A stretch of 64,000 nt of DNA from Pseudomonadota bacterium (GCA_021793155.1 JAJYTF010000011.1:62001-126000); one strand, 5' to 3'. Positions 1 to 9,582 are shown, counted from the first letter of the stretch. Notes: generated by a model not told the origin, from the letters alone. Program-made: numbers and translations.

Positions 1-1290
1 AGCCGGCGGGGATGCTGAGCTGGATGGCAATTCCGGCTGGGCTTGCGGCGGCGGTTGCGGCTCCGCCGCGGCGGGCGTCGCCGCGCCTAGTGCAGGTTCG
101 ACGGGCGCGGGTTCAGCGGGCGCGGGTTCGACGGGCGCCGGTTGGACGGGCGCCGGTTGGACGGGGGGTTGCACGGCGGCGGCAGGTGGCTCTGCGGCCG
201 AAGCCGCGGTGGCCGGAGCCGCGGTGGCCGGAGCCGCGGTGGCCGGAGCGACCTCACTTGGAGCGGCGACCGAAGTCTGTGCCGGCCGCGGCTCCGGGGT
301 TGCGGCCGGCGGAGCCGCCGGGACCGACGACGCCACTGGTGCGGAACCATGAAAATGCTGGCCGGCAATCCACCCGCCCAGCCCGGCGACCAACAGCAGC
401 AGGGCGGCAGCCGCAGCCATCTTCACCGCGGGCCGGCGCAGCCGGTCGGCCAGGTGCCAACGGAATCGCCGGGGCGAGACAAGCCCCGAAGTATCGCGGA
501 TCGCCTCGAGGGCATGGGCCCGTTGCACGATCGGCGATCCGTCGGAAAAGGCTACCAGAAGGCTCTTGTCGGCAAGAATGTTGATCACCCGGGGGATTCC
601 ACCGCTGGCCTCGGCGATGGCGCTCAGCGCCGCATCGGCGAAGATCTCATATTCAACCCCCTGCTGGCGCGAAACGCGGAGCCGGTGAGTGATGTAGCGC
701 TTGGCCTCGCCCGGCGTCAGCGGCCCGGTATTGAACGAGAACGCCACCCTCTGGTTCAACTGGCGCAACCCGGGGTCGCGCAGCAGTTCGTCCAGTTCGG
801 TCTGGCCGAACAGCACGATCTGCAGCAGCTTCCGCCGTTCCGTCTCCAGGTTCGATATCAGCCGGACCGCCTCCAAGCCCTCCTTGCCCAGATGCTGGGC
901 CTCGTCGACAACGACGACCGCAAGGCGCCCGTTCGCATGTTCCTCGACCAGGAAGCGGTTCAGGGCGGCATATGGCGATCCGTCGGGGGAGCCCAGTTCA
1001 ATGCCGAACTCGCCGCAGATGGTCCGCAGGATGGACTGGGCGTCGGCCTGGGGGGCGTTGATATAGGCAACCGAGTCGGTGTCGACCAGCTTGTTGATGA
1101 GCATCCGGCACAGCAGGGTCTTTCCTGTGCCGACCTCGCCGACGATCTTCATGATGCCGGAATCGCGCCGCAGGGCAAAGTCCAACGAGGCGATGATATT
1201 GGCGTTTTCTTGCGTCGGGTAGTAATAGTCAATATTCGGGGTGAGAGTAAAAGGATGATCCTTCAGCCCGAAATGTGCGAGATAGGGCAT
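1..1290 (-). CDS. GspA/ExeA/MshM-like AAA ATPase, C-terminus cut by window edge
   Basis: AAA ATPase of the ExeA/GspA type, which in related systems helps assemble type II secretion or MSHA-pilus machinery at the inner membrane. The visible 430 residues start MPYLAHFGLKDHPF, typical of the family, with Walker A GEVGTGKT near residue 51 and Walker B VVVVDE near 115. A single transmembrane segment lies near 281-301, followed by a long Pro/Ala/Glu-rich stretch that runs off the window at base 1. The start is the ATG at 1290, with GGGGAGGTGAG just upstream; this ribosome site overlaps the stop of the preceding TPR gene. The pair resembles MshM/MshN. No pilin genes are visible, so the exact machine served is unknown. 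Confidence 0.85.
   Translation of the reverse strand, partial: MPYLAHFGLKDHPFTLTPNIDYYYPTQENANIIASLDFALRRDSGIMKIVGEVGTGKTLLCRMLINKLVDTDSVAYINAPQADAQSILRTICGEFGIELGSPDGSPYAALNRFLVEEHANGRLAVVVVDEAQHLGKEGLEAVRLISNLETERRKLLQIVLFGQTELDELLRDPGLRQLNQRVAFSFNTGPLTPGEAKRYITHRLRVSRQQGVEYEIFADAALSAIAEASGGIPRVINILADKSLLVAFSDGSPIVQRAHALEAIRDTSGLVSPRRFRWHLADRLRRPAVKMAAAAALLLLVAGLGGWIAGQHFHGSAPVASSVPAAPPAATPEPRPAQTSVAAPSEVAPATAAPATAAPATAASAAEPPAAAVQPPVQPAPVQPAPVEPAPAEPAPVEPALGAATPAAAEPQPPPQAQPELPSSSASPPA
99..250. repeat. 15-bp tandem repeats in the ATPase linker
   Basis: Two short runs of 15-bp units lie inside the ATPase gene. One, around 99-165, has a GACGGGCGCCGGTTG-type unit and encodes APVQP/APVEP. The other, around 203-250, has the unit GCCGCGGTGGCCGGA in about three near-identical copies and encodes APATA. 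The unit is a multiple of three, so copy changes would lengthen or shorten the periplasmic linker without shifting frame. Confidence 0.8.
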
Positions 1291-1295
1291 CCCGC

Positions 1296-2651
1296 TCACC
1301 TCCCCTGCAAATACTTCAGCCGCTGGCGAATTTGCTCCAGCGGCACGGGCAACGACGTGGCGGGACCGAGAAGGTCGATGGCCGTCTGGTACGACGCCAC
1401 CGCCTCCGCGCGCATCCCGGCACGGTCCTGGAGAATAGCCAGATTGAGGCGGTACAGTCCATTCTCGGGCGACAGCGTGATGGCCTCGTTGAGGGCGGCA
1501 ATGGCGGCCCCGACCTCGTTGCGTTGTGCCTCGATGGCGGCGATCTGGGCGGCGATCGGACTGAACGACGGATAGGACCGCTGCAGGGAGCGCAACTCGT
1601 CCAGCGCCTGCTGCGGCGCCTGAGCGGCGACGATGGCCGTCATATTGGTCAGGGCCTCGCGATTGTCCGGATCGACGGCAAGCACGCGCGCATAGGTCTC
1701 GCGCGCCGCATGGAATCTCCGCAGCTTGTGTTCGGCCGTTGCCTTGCCGAGCAGCAGCGGCACACTGCCGGGGCTGCTCTTCAGCGCCTTGTCGTACAGG
1801 CTGAGGGCCCCATCGTACTGTCCGTGCAGCAGCATGTCGTAGGCGGTCTTGGCGTCTTCGTGCTCGGTCGGCATGGTGACGGACACGGTGACCGCCGATT
1901 CGCCGTCGGCCCCGGTCAGGTCAGCCGTCGCCGTCCGCCGATCCACCTTGACCGCCTGGGCAATGGCCGGTTTGGCCTTTTCCCGGCGAATCCGGTCCAT
2001 GATGGCCGGAAGGTCCTCTTCGGCCGGTGGCGGCGCGGCCTTCGCCGACTGCCGCGGTGGAACCGGCGGCGGTGGCGCGGGCGGCCAGGGCGCCGCCGCT
2101 CCCGGGGACGGGGCGGCTGGCAGCGCAGTGGGCGGTGGGGCGGCAGGAGGTGCCTCAACCGGAACCGGGGCGACCGGGGGGTTGGCGGGCTCTGCCGCGG
2201 TCGGCGGAAGGGGTGCTGCCGGAACGCCAGGCGGAACAGGCGCCGCGGCGACCTGCTGCGGCGGCGCGGGCGGCGGCGGAGCCGGCAGCGCAACCGCGAC
2301 AGATGGCGCCTCGGGCGCAGGCTGCGCCGGCCGCGCAACCTGAACCCGAGGCGAAACCGGGGGCTTCACCGGGCGCTGCGGTGGCCTGACGCCGATCGGC
2401 CCGGGCAGCGGCGGTCCGTTGCTTGCGGCTTCCTGCACCTGATCCAGAGCCGAGAGAATATCGTCACCGAAAAATACCAGGGCGCCGACACCAAGCGCCA
2501 GGCTGCCGGCGACGGCCAAAAGCGCCAATCGCAACCGGCTGCGCCCCGCGCCACGACCGACCAGGCGGGGCTTGGCGTAGGGATCGGGCTCGGGCTGAAG
2601 CGCCTCGCGAGCCTTGGCCGCCTTGGCCAGCGCCTTATACAGCACACTCAT
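1296..2651 (-). CDS. MshN-like TPR membrane protein
   Basis: Predicted inner-membrane protein of 451 residues. It begins MSVLYKALAKAAKAREA, the start seen in MshN-type proteins. A transmembrane segment follows around residues 45-67, then an extremely Pro/Ala-rich periplasmic linker of roughly 150 residues, then tetratricopeptide-like helices that probably bind partners. The open frame extends upstream to 2747, but the conserved N-terminus argues for the ATG at 2651; its ribosome site is weak. The stop is 5 bases before the downstream ATPase start, so the two are translationally linked. Role inferred: scaffold for a type II secretion or pilus-like assembly with the ATPase. Confidence 0.75.
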   Translation of the reverse strand: MSVLYKALAKAAKAREALQPEPDPYAKPRLVGRGAGRSRLRLALLAVAGSLALGVGALVFFGDDILSALDQVQEAASNGPPLPGPIGVRPPQRPVKPPVSPRVQVARPAQPAPEAPSVAVALPAPPPPAPPQQVAAAPVPPGVPAAPLPPTAAEPANPPVAPVPVEAPPAAPPPTALPAAPSPGAAAPWPPAPPPPVPPRQSAKAAPPPAEEDLPAIMDRIRREKAKPAIAQAVKVDRRTATADLTGADGESAVTVSVTMPTEHEDAKTAYDMLLHGQYDGALSLYDKALKSSPGSVPLLLGKATAEHKLRRFHAARETYARVLAVDPDNREALTNMTAIVAAQAPQQALDELRSLQRSYPSFSPIAAQIAAIEAQRNEVGAAIAALNEAITLSPENGLYRLNLAILQDRAGMRAEAVASYQTAIDLLGPATSLPVPLEQIRQRLKYLQGR

Positions 2652-2891
2652 GGCAACGGCCCGGCCCCAACCAACAAAACGCACGCCCCCTTCGTCTTCC
2701 GCAAGATTTATCACAATACATGGAAAATGCCACCGTTCGCACAACATCTGTGGCGAATGAAATTCCGCGGATACCAGGGAGAGGATGTTTTCATCAAAAA
2801 TCGGGCCGGGGAGATCTCTGGGCCCGGAGTGATAAGTCTTTGTTTACAATGTCATCCTGTGTCGAAGGCAAAGGATCTCCCGCCAGTCCGG

Positions 2892-3836
2892 TCAACCATG
2901 CGTCAAGTGAACGCGGAAGACCTCGGGCGGATTTGCAATATTCTTCATTTTCGGCTGGCCGATGCTTTGGTAGCCCGCCTCGATCTTGCCCTTCACCTCG
3001 TTGTAGATGTCGGCGGAAATGGAGATGCCACCCGGCTCGGTCACCGACTCCATGCGTGCGGCGATGTTGACTCCTTCGCCGAAAACGTCCTTTTCAGTTC
3101 GGATCACCTCTCCGCGGTGAATTCCGATGCGGATCTTCAGCTGATCATTGACTGGACGCGCCTTGTTCAGTTCGTACAGCCCCGCCTGCATCGCCATGCC
3201 GCAGCGCAAGGCATCAAGGCAGTTTTCGAAGACCACCATGAAGGCGTCGCCGATGGTCTTGATTTCCTTGCCACGGTTGGTGCCGATGGCTTTGCGCATG
3301 ACAATATTATGTTCCTTCAGCAGGGCGTAAGCAGCCGCCTCGTCCTTCTCCATGCGGGCACTGTAGCCGACAATATCGGTCATCATGATCACCATGATTT
3401 CCTTGTGCTCTTTGTCCGGCCGCTTGACATCGAAGGGCTGCCCGCCGCCAGTTGCCGCTGGCACCGCTGCGGCAGCCCGATATGTCCGCCCGCCGGTCCG
3501 CATGCGGCGGATGATCCCTCCCAGGATGGTCACCGGCAGCCACAATCCGAAAATGGTGATGGCGGCGATGATCCATCCGACGGCCTGAACGGGGAACAGC
3601 AGATGGAATTGCTCATTGGTCACGATAAGGGCAAACAGCCCGGCATAAACCAGCAGGCGCACCAGCTTGCCGCCAATGCCGCCGAGGAAAATCCGCAACA
3701 GCAGGCAGACGGCGCCGGCCGCAGCCGCAGCCGCGGCCAACCGCGGCTCATAAAAATATTGAATGGTCGCCCAGGTAGCGGCCAGATAGACCGGTATGGC
3801 GTTGACATAGCTGAGTAGGATCGCCGGCATGTCCAC
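2892..3836 (-). CDS. Membrane-bound class III adenylate/guanylate cyclase
   Basis: The N-terminal ~115 residues form several hydrophobic segments; the rest is one class III nucleotidyl cyclase domain. Visible catalytic features are MMTDIVGYS (first metal Asp), KTIGDAFMVVFE (second metal Asp, with the Lys of the purine pocket) and FGEGVNIAARMES (transition-state Asn and Arg). The complete set suggests an active enzyme, probably making cAMP, but substrate cannot be fixed from sequence. Two starts are possible: GTG at 3836 or ATG at 3830 (MPAILLSYVN), the latter preceded by GGGGTGG. It is separated by 240 bases from the TPR gene and 39 bases from the upstream kinase gene. Confidence 0.85.
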   Translation of the reverse strand: MDMPAILLSYVNAIPVYLAATWATIQYFYEPRLAAAAAAAGAVCLLLRIFLGGIGGKLVRLLVYAGLFALIVTNEQFHLLFPVQAVGWIIAAITIFGLWLPVTILGGIIRRMRTGGRTYRAAAAVPAATGGGQPFDVKRPDKEHKEIMVIMMTDIVGYSARMEKDEAAAYALLKEHNIVMRKAIGTNRGKEIKTIGDAFMVVFENCLDALRCGMAMQAGLYELNKARPVNDQLKIRIGIHRGEVIRTEKDVFGEGVNIAARMESVTEPGGISISADIYNEVKGKIEAGYQSIGQPKMKNIANPPEVFRVHLTHG

Positions 3837-3875
3837 CCCGGGTTAATTCGTCACCATGGACAATGTAGCATCGGG

Positions 3876-6116
3876 CTAGCCCGTTTGGGAGGGGGCCACC
3901 CTTTCGGCCGGCAGACGGATGGTCACCGTCGTCCCCACCCCCGGGGTGCTCGCCAGGCTCAGCGAGCCGCCGTGCAATTCCACCAGCCGCTTGGTGATCG
4001 GCAGGCCGAGGCCGGTGCCCAGTTGCCGGCTGACCAAGGGGTTGACGATCTGTCCGAATGGCTCCAGCGCCTTGGCGATGTTTTCCGGAGCGATGCCGAT
4101 TCCGGTATCATGAACCACGATGCCGATGGCGCCGTCCACATCGGATGACGCAGTCAACGTGACCTTGCCGCCCGCGGGGGTGAATTTGATGGCATTGCTC
4201 AGCAGATTGAGGACGATCTGCTTGATGCGCAAAGGATCGGCGCGCAGCCTCGGCAAGCTTGGATCGACCCGCGCCACGAGGTCGACACCCCGGCGAGTCG
4301 CCTGCTCCTTGACCAGATGCAAGGCGCTCTGGATGTTCTCGTCCAGGTCCATGTCCTCTTCGTCCAGCGCAAGCTTTCCGGCTTCGACTTTGGAGAGGTC
4401 CAGCAGGTCGTTGATCACCTTCAGAAGATGACGGCCCGATTCCTCGATATGGCCGAGATACTCCCGGTACTTGGCGTGGCCGATAGCCCCGAACGGCTCC
4501 TGTGCCATGAACTCGGCATAGCCGATGACGGCGTTGAGCGGCGTCCGCAATTCATGGCTCATGCTGGCAAGAAAATCCGACTTGGTACGGTTGGCCCGCT
4601 CGGCCTGCCATTTGGCGACCACCAGGGCCTCCTCCATCTGCTTGCGCTCGGTGACATCCTCGGTCACCGCGAGGTAATGGGTGATGGCGCCATGAAGGTT
4701 GCGCAGCGGCGAAACCACCAAGGATTCCCAATAAAACTCGCCGCTCTTGCGACGGTTCAGCAATTCGCCTTTCCAGATTTCACCGGCTCGCAGGCGCCGC
4801 CACAATTCCGTATAGACTTCTGGCGCTGTCAGCCCGGATTTGAGCAGCCGCGGCGTCTGGCCGATCAGTTCCTCGCGGGAATAGCCGGTGATCTCGCAGG
4901 CCCGGGGATTGGTGTAAGTGATCACCCCTGCGGTATCGGTGATGAGCACCGAAGCCGCGCTCTGCTCGATCGCATAGCTCAGGGTGTGGACCTTTTCCTC
5001 GGCCTCGACCCGGCGGGTCACGTCACGGACCACGGCGATCAGGCGATCCCGCCCGTCCACGGGGGCGGCGCGCACCGTGACCTCGAGATGGAACGGCTTG
5101 CCCGCCTCGTTGCGGCTTTTGATTTCGTAGCGGTGCCAGCGGCGCAATTCCGCCACGGAAACGCCGACGGTCCCCGGAATGAGTTCGGCAAGCGGCAGCC
5201 CAACCCCGGCGCCGGCATCCAGACGGAAGATGGCGCGGGCGGCGGGATTCATCGCCTCGACCAATCGGCGACCGGGCTCGACGACCAGGATGCCGTCGGC
5301 CAGCGCGTCAACCACCGAGCGGTGATAATTTTCCAGCGCCTCCAGTTGGGCGAACGCCGCTTCGGTGTGGCGCAATATGGGGCGGACCACCCGCCATGCG
5401 GTGAACCCAAGCAGCGCGAGGAACACCAATTCCCCACCGACGGCAAATACATGCAGGTCGCGAACTCGGCCGCGCATGCCATCGGACAGCAGCACCACCA
5501 GCCAATTGGTGGAATCGAGCAGCGAACCAGCGGCCATCGACTGGATGATCCGCAGATCCGGATTGTCGTGAGTCACCTGCCCGTCGGGCAGGCGCAGCAG
5601 GCTCTGCACCGCTTCCTCGAACCGCCCCAGATCCCCGTTCAGGCGCGGTTCCAGATCGGCGATTTCCGAGCGGCGCGACATGGCCGCGGCCGACGGCACC
5701 TGGGCATCGATGGAGTGGTGCGCCTCGGCCAACGCATTGGCCGAAGCCTCGAGATCGGCACGGACCGGCGCCCGTTCGGCGGCCGGCAGATCGGCCAGGC
5801 GCAAGGCGTCGACGGCGACGCGCTGAACCAACATGCGCTGCCGGCCGCCTGCATCGAGCAGCAGCGCGCCTTCTTCCTCGCCGCGCACCAGAAGGTGGAA
5901 CACGCCGAACGCGACGCCCGACATTCCGGCCAGGACGACCAGCATGAGCAGGAACTGGATGCGCAGAAGGCGCCTTGCCCGTTCCCCGATCTCGCGTCCT
6001 GAACCATCCGGAAGGATGCTGTCGGTGGCCATCGCGGACTGCTTCGGCAAATCGGCCGCGCGCCCGCTCCGTTCGTTGTCAATGGCAGGCGGAGCCGAGG
6101 AATCTCCTTGGGTCAA
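3876..6116 (-). CDS. Sensor histidine kinase with PilJ-type sensor and two PAS domains
   Basis: 746-residue membrane kinase. A first transmembrane helix (around residues 50-72) is followed by a periplasmic domain with the signature LLDAGGRQRMLVQR, like the PilJ/NarX-type (PF13675) helical sensor. A second membrane segment follows, then two PAS modules (ending RDVTRR and TEDVTER), a HisKA box FLASMSHELRTPLNAVIGY with the phospho-acceptor His, and an HATPase domain with N, G1 (DTGIGI) and G2 (GTGLGL) boxes. The chosen start is TTG at 6116, because GGAGGAAGG lies about 8 bases upstream; an ATG at codon 29 is the alternative. No response regulator is adjacent, so it is an orphan kinase here. Confidence 0.88.
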   Translation of the reverse strand: MTQGDSSAPPAIDNERSGRAADLPKQSAMATDSILPDGSGREIGERARRLLRIQFLLMLVVLAGMSGVAFGVFHLLVRGEEEGALLLDAGGRQRMLVQRVAVDALRLADLPAAERAPVRADLEASANALAEAHHSIDAQVPSAAAMSRRSEIADLEPRLNGDLGRFEEAVQSLLRLPDGQVTHDNPDLRIIQSMAAGSLLDSTNWLVVLLSDGMRGRVRDLHVFAVGGELVFLALLGFTAWRVVRPILRHTEAAFAQLEALENYHRSVVDALADGILVVEPGRRLVEAMNPAARAIFRLDAGAGVGLPLAELIPGTVGVSVAELRRWHRYEIKSRNEAGKPFHLEVTVRAAPVDGRDRLIAVVRDVTRRVEAEEKVHTLSYAIEQSAASVLITDTAGVITYTNPRACEITGYSREELIGQTPRLLKSGLTAPEVYTELWRRLRAGEIWKGELLNRRKSGEFYWESLVVSPLRNLHGAITHYLAVTEDVTERKQMEEALVVAKWQAERANRTKSDFLASMSHELRTPLNAVIGYAEFMAQEPFGAIGHAKYREYLGHIEESGRHLLKVINDLLDLSKVEAGKLALDEEDMDLDENIQSALHLVKEQATRRGVDLVARVDPSLPRLRADPLRIKQIVLNLLSNAIKFTPAGGKVTLTASSDVDGAIGIVVHDTGIGIAPENIAKALEPFGQIVNPLVSRQLGTGLGLPITKRLVELHGGSLSLASTPGVGTTVTIRLPAERVAPSQTG

Positions 6117-6196
6117 CCAGATCCTTCCTCCGTTGGGCGCTTCGCCGCCGTCGCCGCCACGCTCTGATCGATGGTCGGGATGACGGTGTGGCGCCG

Positions 6197-7111
6197 TCAG
6201 GCGGTGAGCAATTCCTCATCCACCAGCAGGTGACCTTCGCGCCCGTGGATGTAGCCGTTGGCGAATTCGGCGTCGGGAGCCAGATCGGCTAGCAGCCGGT
6301 TGGCCTCGGATGGATCGATCTGTCCGTCGAGGACCCGGCGGAACAGAGCGGCCACCGCCACCATGTCGCAAGACTGAGGCCACAGGCGGAAACGGCCGAC
6401 GCCGGCATTGCGCAACGCCGCCAGTTCGCCCAGCAAGTTATGATAGCGATAGGACATGGTCTGGGTGCCGTTCACCGTGAGGAACGGCTTGCCGTCCATG
6501 GTGTCGACCGCCATGCCGTCCGCATCCTCGCCGCAGACGTACTGGCATCCGTCCTTCGACAGGTTGCGCGAACGGGCATGATAGCAGCGGGCCGACATGG
6601 CCAGCGGCAGCCGACCGAACACCTGCACCTCGATCTCGGCCAACCCCTGCGCCGCAAGGTAGGCGATGGTGGAACCGGGCACTTCGATCGGCAGGCAGAC
6701 CCGTTTGGCCCCCAGCCCCGCAAGGTAGGCCAGAGTTCCCTCGTTGTAGACGTTGACGAAGGGACCGACCACGAACGGGCGGCCCTTCAGGGCCGCGGCG
6801 AAGGAAAGGTCGTTGGCTTCGGTGAGGAAACCCTCGACCCCGGCCAGGGTCTGCGCCGCCTCGCGTTCCTTGGCGGTCATCACCAGCGCCAGCGAGGACA
6901 GCACGACCTCCTTGCCGGCGGCGGACAGTCGCTCGATCACCTGCGGCATCAGCGGATCGAAGAACGGCTGCCGCTTGGAGCACACCACTTCACCCAGATG
7001 GACGCTGTCGATCTCGGCCTCATCGGCGATGCGCAGGTAAAAATCGCGCCAACGCTCCGGCTTCCAGTTGAACAGGACCGGGCCAAGGGTAAGTTTCGGC
7101 ACTTCGCTCAT
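6197..7111 (-). CDS. ubiV: UbiV, O2-independent ubiquinone hydroxylation (U32 family)
   Basis: 304-residue U32-family protein. UbiV forms a complex with UbiU that carries iron-sulfur clusters and hydroxylates the ubiquinone ring without O2. The family's cluster cysteines are visible: one in VCSKRQ near residue 43, and three in SARCYHARSRN, KDGCQYVCGE. The start codon overlaps the ubiU stop by four bases (ATGA), so the two are co-translated. Homologues are annotated as protease-like, but the cysteine pattern and the ubiT-ubiU-ubiV order identify this one. Confidence 0.93.
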   Translation of the reverse strand: MSEVPKLTLGPVLFNWKPERWRDFYLRIADEAEIDSVHLGEVVCSKRQPFFDPLMPQVIERLSAAGKEVVLSSLALVMTAKEREAAQTLAGVEGFLTEANDLSFAAALKGRPFVVGPFVNVYNEGTLAYLAGLGAKRVCLPIEVPGSTIAYLAAQGLAEIEVQVFGRLPLAMSARCYHARSRNLSKDGCQYVCGEDADGMAVDTMDGKPFLTVNGTQTMSYRYHNLLGELAALRNAGVGRFRLWPQSCDMVAVAALFRRVLDGQIDPSEANRLLADLAPDAEFANGYIHGREGHLLVDEELLTA

Positions 7112-8100
7112 CGCCAGCTCCGTTCATAGGCGCCGGCCGTCTGCTTGCCGCCTTCGGTAATGCCGTCCAGCATGAAAGGCGGCGGTGCCTCGCCGCGCCG
7201 GATGGCATCCACCGCCTGGCGGAAGGCCTTGACCACGCTGCCCACATAGGCGCGGCCGCGCTGCCGGCCTTCGATCTTGAAGGCGGTGACCCCCGCGGCG
7301 ATCAGCTCAGGCAGCAGGTCCAGCGTGTTCAGCGACGTCGGCTCTTCGAACAGGTAGGAGAGCTTGCCGTTGGCTTCGAAGCGCCCCTTGCACAAGGTCG
7401 GATAGCCGGCCGGCTCGCCCGTGCCGAAGGTATTGATGGTGAAGCCTCCCAACTGGCTGACCACCTTGTCCCCCTTGTCCACATAGCGAACATGGCTGGC
7501 CGGCGAACAGGCGCCGTTGGTGTTGGGGGAATGTCCGGTAGCGTAGGAGGATAGAGCGCAACGACCCTCGGCCATGACGCACAAGCCGCCGAAGACGAAG
7601 ACCTCCATCTCGATGGGCACGTCGGCGCAAAGCGCCGCGATCTCGGGAACCGTCAGCACCCGTGGCAGCACGGCGCGACGAATGCCGAACGCTTGGTGGT
7701 AGAAGCGAATTGCTTCGGCTGAGGATGCGGACGCCTGCACGGAAAGATGCAGCCGCAATTCGGGGTGCTTCTTCGAGGCATAGTCGCACAGGCCGATATC
7801 GGCCAGGATCACCGCATCGGCATTGAGCCGTGCGGCGTCATCGACGGCGGCATGCCAGATCTCCGGCCGGCCGGCCCTAGGGAAGGTGTTGATGGCCACC
7901 AACACCTTGGTGCCGCGTTCATGGGCATATGCGATACCCTCGGTCAATTCCGGCCGGCTGAAATTGAGGCCGGGGAAGTTGCGGGCATTGGTCTCGTCGC
8001 GGTAGCCCACATAGACGCAGTCCGCCCCCGCATCCACCGCCGCCTTGAGGGCGGCCGGCGTTCCGGCCGGGCAGACCAGCTCGACGTTCTCGGCGCTCAT
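7108..8100 (-). CDS. ubiU: UbiU, O2-independent ubiquinone hydroxylation (U32 family)
   Basis: 330-residue U32-family partner of UbiV. The cysteines expected to hold a 4Fe-4S cluster are in CALSSYATGHSPNTNGACSP, with later cysteines downstream (for example TLCKGRF). The N-terminus ELVCPAGTPAALKAAVDAGAD is characteristic of UbiU/YhbU proteins. It overlaps both neighbours by ATGA, giving a tightly coupled ubiT-ubiU-ubiV order. It acts in the cytoplasm on ubiquinone precursors during anaerobic growth. Confidence 0.93.
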   Translation of the reverse strand: MSAENVELVCPAGTPAALKAAVDAGADCVYVGYRDETNARNFPGLNFSRPELTEGIAYAHERGTKVLVAINTFPRAGRPEIWHAAVDDAARLNADAVILADIGLCDYASKKHPELRLHLSVQASASSAEAIRFYHQAFGIRRAVLPRVLTVPEIAALCADVPIEMEVFVFGGLCVMAEGRCALSSYATGHSPNTNGACSPASHVRYVDKGDKVVSQLGGFTINTFGTGEPAGYPTLCKGRFEANGKLSYLFEEPTSLNTLDLLPELIAAGVTAFKIEGRQRGRAYVGSVVKAFRQAVDAIRRGEAPPPFMLDGITEGGKQTAGAYERSWR

Positions 8101-8780
8101 GCGCGGTGCTCCCGGTGGCGCAGGTTGCGGCGCAGAGCCGTAAGTTCGGTTTCCAGCTCGTTCAGCCGGGCAGCCTGGGCGTCGGCTCCACGCATGGCCG
8201 GCGCCAGCAGGGCCGCGCGAATCGTTTCCATGTCGTGGGCGATGCGGCCGAACAGCCGCCCGCCCAGTCCGAAAAGATGCCGCAGCGGCCGGGCCAGCGG
8301 CCCCAGGGTCGCGGCGAAATCGGCTTCAAGATCGATGCCGGCTCCGTCTATGGCGTTGCGCAGCGCGACCACTACTTCGGTATCGCCCTCGAACACCAGT
8401 TGGCGGGAAAAGAACGCCGCATCGCCGTCGGTGCGGCCTTCGGCCAAGGCGAACAGCATGGCCAGCGGCCCCCGGATGACGGCGGTCACCGGCACGCCTT
8501 CGAAGTCGCGGCGCACGGTCAGGCGCGGCGCGTCGGGGATCGGTTCGAGAACCAGCACGAAGGGAAGATCGACCGGATGGATGCCAACCATGGCGTCGGG
8601 ATAGGCGGCAAGGCGCTCGAGGATATCGGGGTGGCGGCGCCGTACCACTGACAGGATGGCGTCAAACAACGGCTGCAGCAGGCGCGGCGGCACAGGCGCC
8701 AAGGCCAGGCCGGCCAACAAGACCGGCGAGAAAGGCAGATCGACGGGGCGGAAACGCTGCGCCGCGCGATGGGTCAGCAT
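8097..8780 (-). CDS. ubiT: UbiT, SCP2-domain accessory factor of anaerobic ubiquinone synthesis
   Basis: 227-residue protein with an SCP2 sterol-carrier-like fold, expected to bind the lipid tail of ubiquinone precursors for UbiU/UbiV. The frame is open to 8966, but the start is set at ATG 8780 (MLTHRAAQRFRPVDLP), preceded by GGGAG at 9 bases. A C-terminal helical extension (AQAARLNELETELTALRRNLRHRE) is longer than in E. coli UbiT and looks like a short coiled coil. It is first in the ubiTUV run and lies 97 bases downstream of nnrU, so it may be read from the nnrU promoter. Confidence 0.85.
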   Translation of the reverse strand: MLTHRAAQRFRPVDLPFSPVLLAGLALAPVPPRLLQPLFDAILSVVRRRHPDILERLAAYPDAMVGIHPVDLPFVLVLEPIPDAPRLTVRRDFEGVPVTAVIRGPLAMLFALAEGRTDGDAAFFSRQLVFEGDTEVVVALRNAIDGAGIDLEADFAATLGPLARPLRHLFGLGGRLFGRIAHDMETIRAALLAPAMRGADAQAARLNELETELTALRRNLRHREHRA

Positions 8781-8877
8781 CCGGATCAACTCCCACAAAA
8801 CGATTAGGGTCGGAACCCGAGAAGAAAGCACCCCGGCATACGCCGCGTCAAGATTTCTGGATATTTTTCGGGATTGC

Positions 8878-9540
8878 CTACCCCAGCGGATAACGGCCGA
8901 ACAGCGGCCCATGCGCCAGCAGCAGGAAAATATAGACCAGCAGCCCCAGCGCGGCGCGCCAGGCAAGGCCGGCGACGGCGGGCCGCCTGGCGCTCGCCGC
9001 CAGCAACAGGACCCATTCCGCCTTGCCCAACTGGGCGGCGCGGCGGCGGTCGAACAAGGCCATGCCCATCAGGCTGAACCCCCCCATGCCGCTGAACATC
9101 AACACGGCGCGCAGGTCGCCGTTGGGGAACAGATGGGCGAAGGCCCACAGGGCCGCCGCCCACAGTACCGGATGGCGGGTGATCGCGACGATGCCGGGGC
9201 AGGCCGGATCGTACCCCCTCGCCCCCCGGCCGAGAGAGAATGGATTGGGGCTGGTCAGGCCGGCCACCAGCAGCACGCAGGCCAGCGGCATGACCAGCAG
9301 CGGCACCCACCGCGTCCAAGGATGAAAGCCCCACAGCTCCACATAGGGGGCCTGCAACGTGGCGGCGATCAGCCAGGCCAGGGCGGCGGTCGCCACCACC
9401 GAATGCAGGACCATGTAAAATCGCGCCCCCAGCATCGACACCAGCCGCCCGCGCATGCCCGGCATCGCCGGCACGCTGTGGGTGGCGAAGAACAGTGCCA
9501 GGGCCGCCGCAACTTCACCGAATCCGCCGAAGGCTGTCAT
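8878..9540 (-). CDS. nnrU: NnrU family membrane protein
   Basis: 220-residue polytopic membrane protein of the NnrU family (PF07298), repeatedly found beside nitrite and NO reductase genes; its biochemical role is not firmly known. Recognisable family motifs are NPFSLGRGARGYDPACPGIVAITRHPVLWAAALWAFAHLFPNGD and a set of about six hydrophobic helices. It is transcribed divergently from norC across a 289-base gap and in the same direction as ubiTUV, linking NO reduction with anaerobic quinone synthesis. Confidence 0.88.
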   Translation of the reverse strand: MTAFGGFGEVAAALALFFATHSVPAMPGMRGRLVSMLGARFYMVLHSVVATAALAWLIAATLQAPYVELWGFHPWTRWVPLLVMPLACVLLVAGLTSPNPFSLGRGARGYDPACPGIVAITRHPVLWAAALWAFAHLFPNGDLRAVLMFSGMGGFSLMGMALFDRRRAAQLGKAEWVLLLAASARRPAVAGLAWRAALGLLVYIFLLLAHGPLFGRYPLG

Positions 9541-9582
9541 TCCGTCAAATTCCCACGTAGCCTGTCAAACATTACCGACACT

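Noticed and set aside
142-3818. Long plus-strand open frames opposite the ATPase, TPR and cyclase genes
   Set aside because: Arg-rich translations without motifs; the minus strand carries recognisable domains over the same bases.
8781-8877. FNR-type box directly before ubiT
   Set aside because: Closest match (TTGACGCGGCGTAT) keeps only one half-site; promoter control more likely comes from nnrU.
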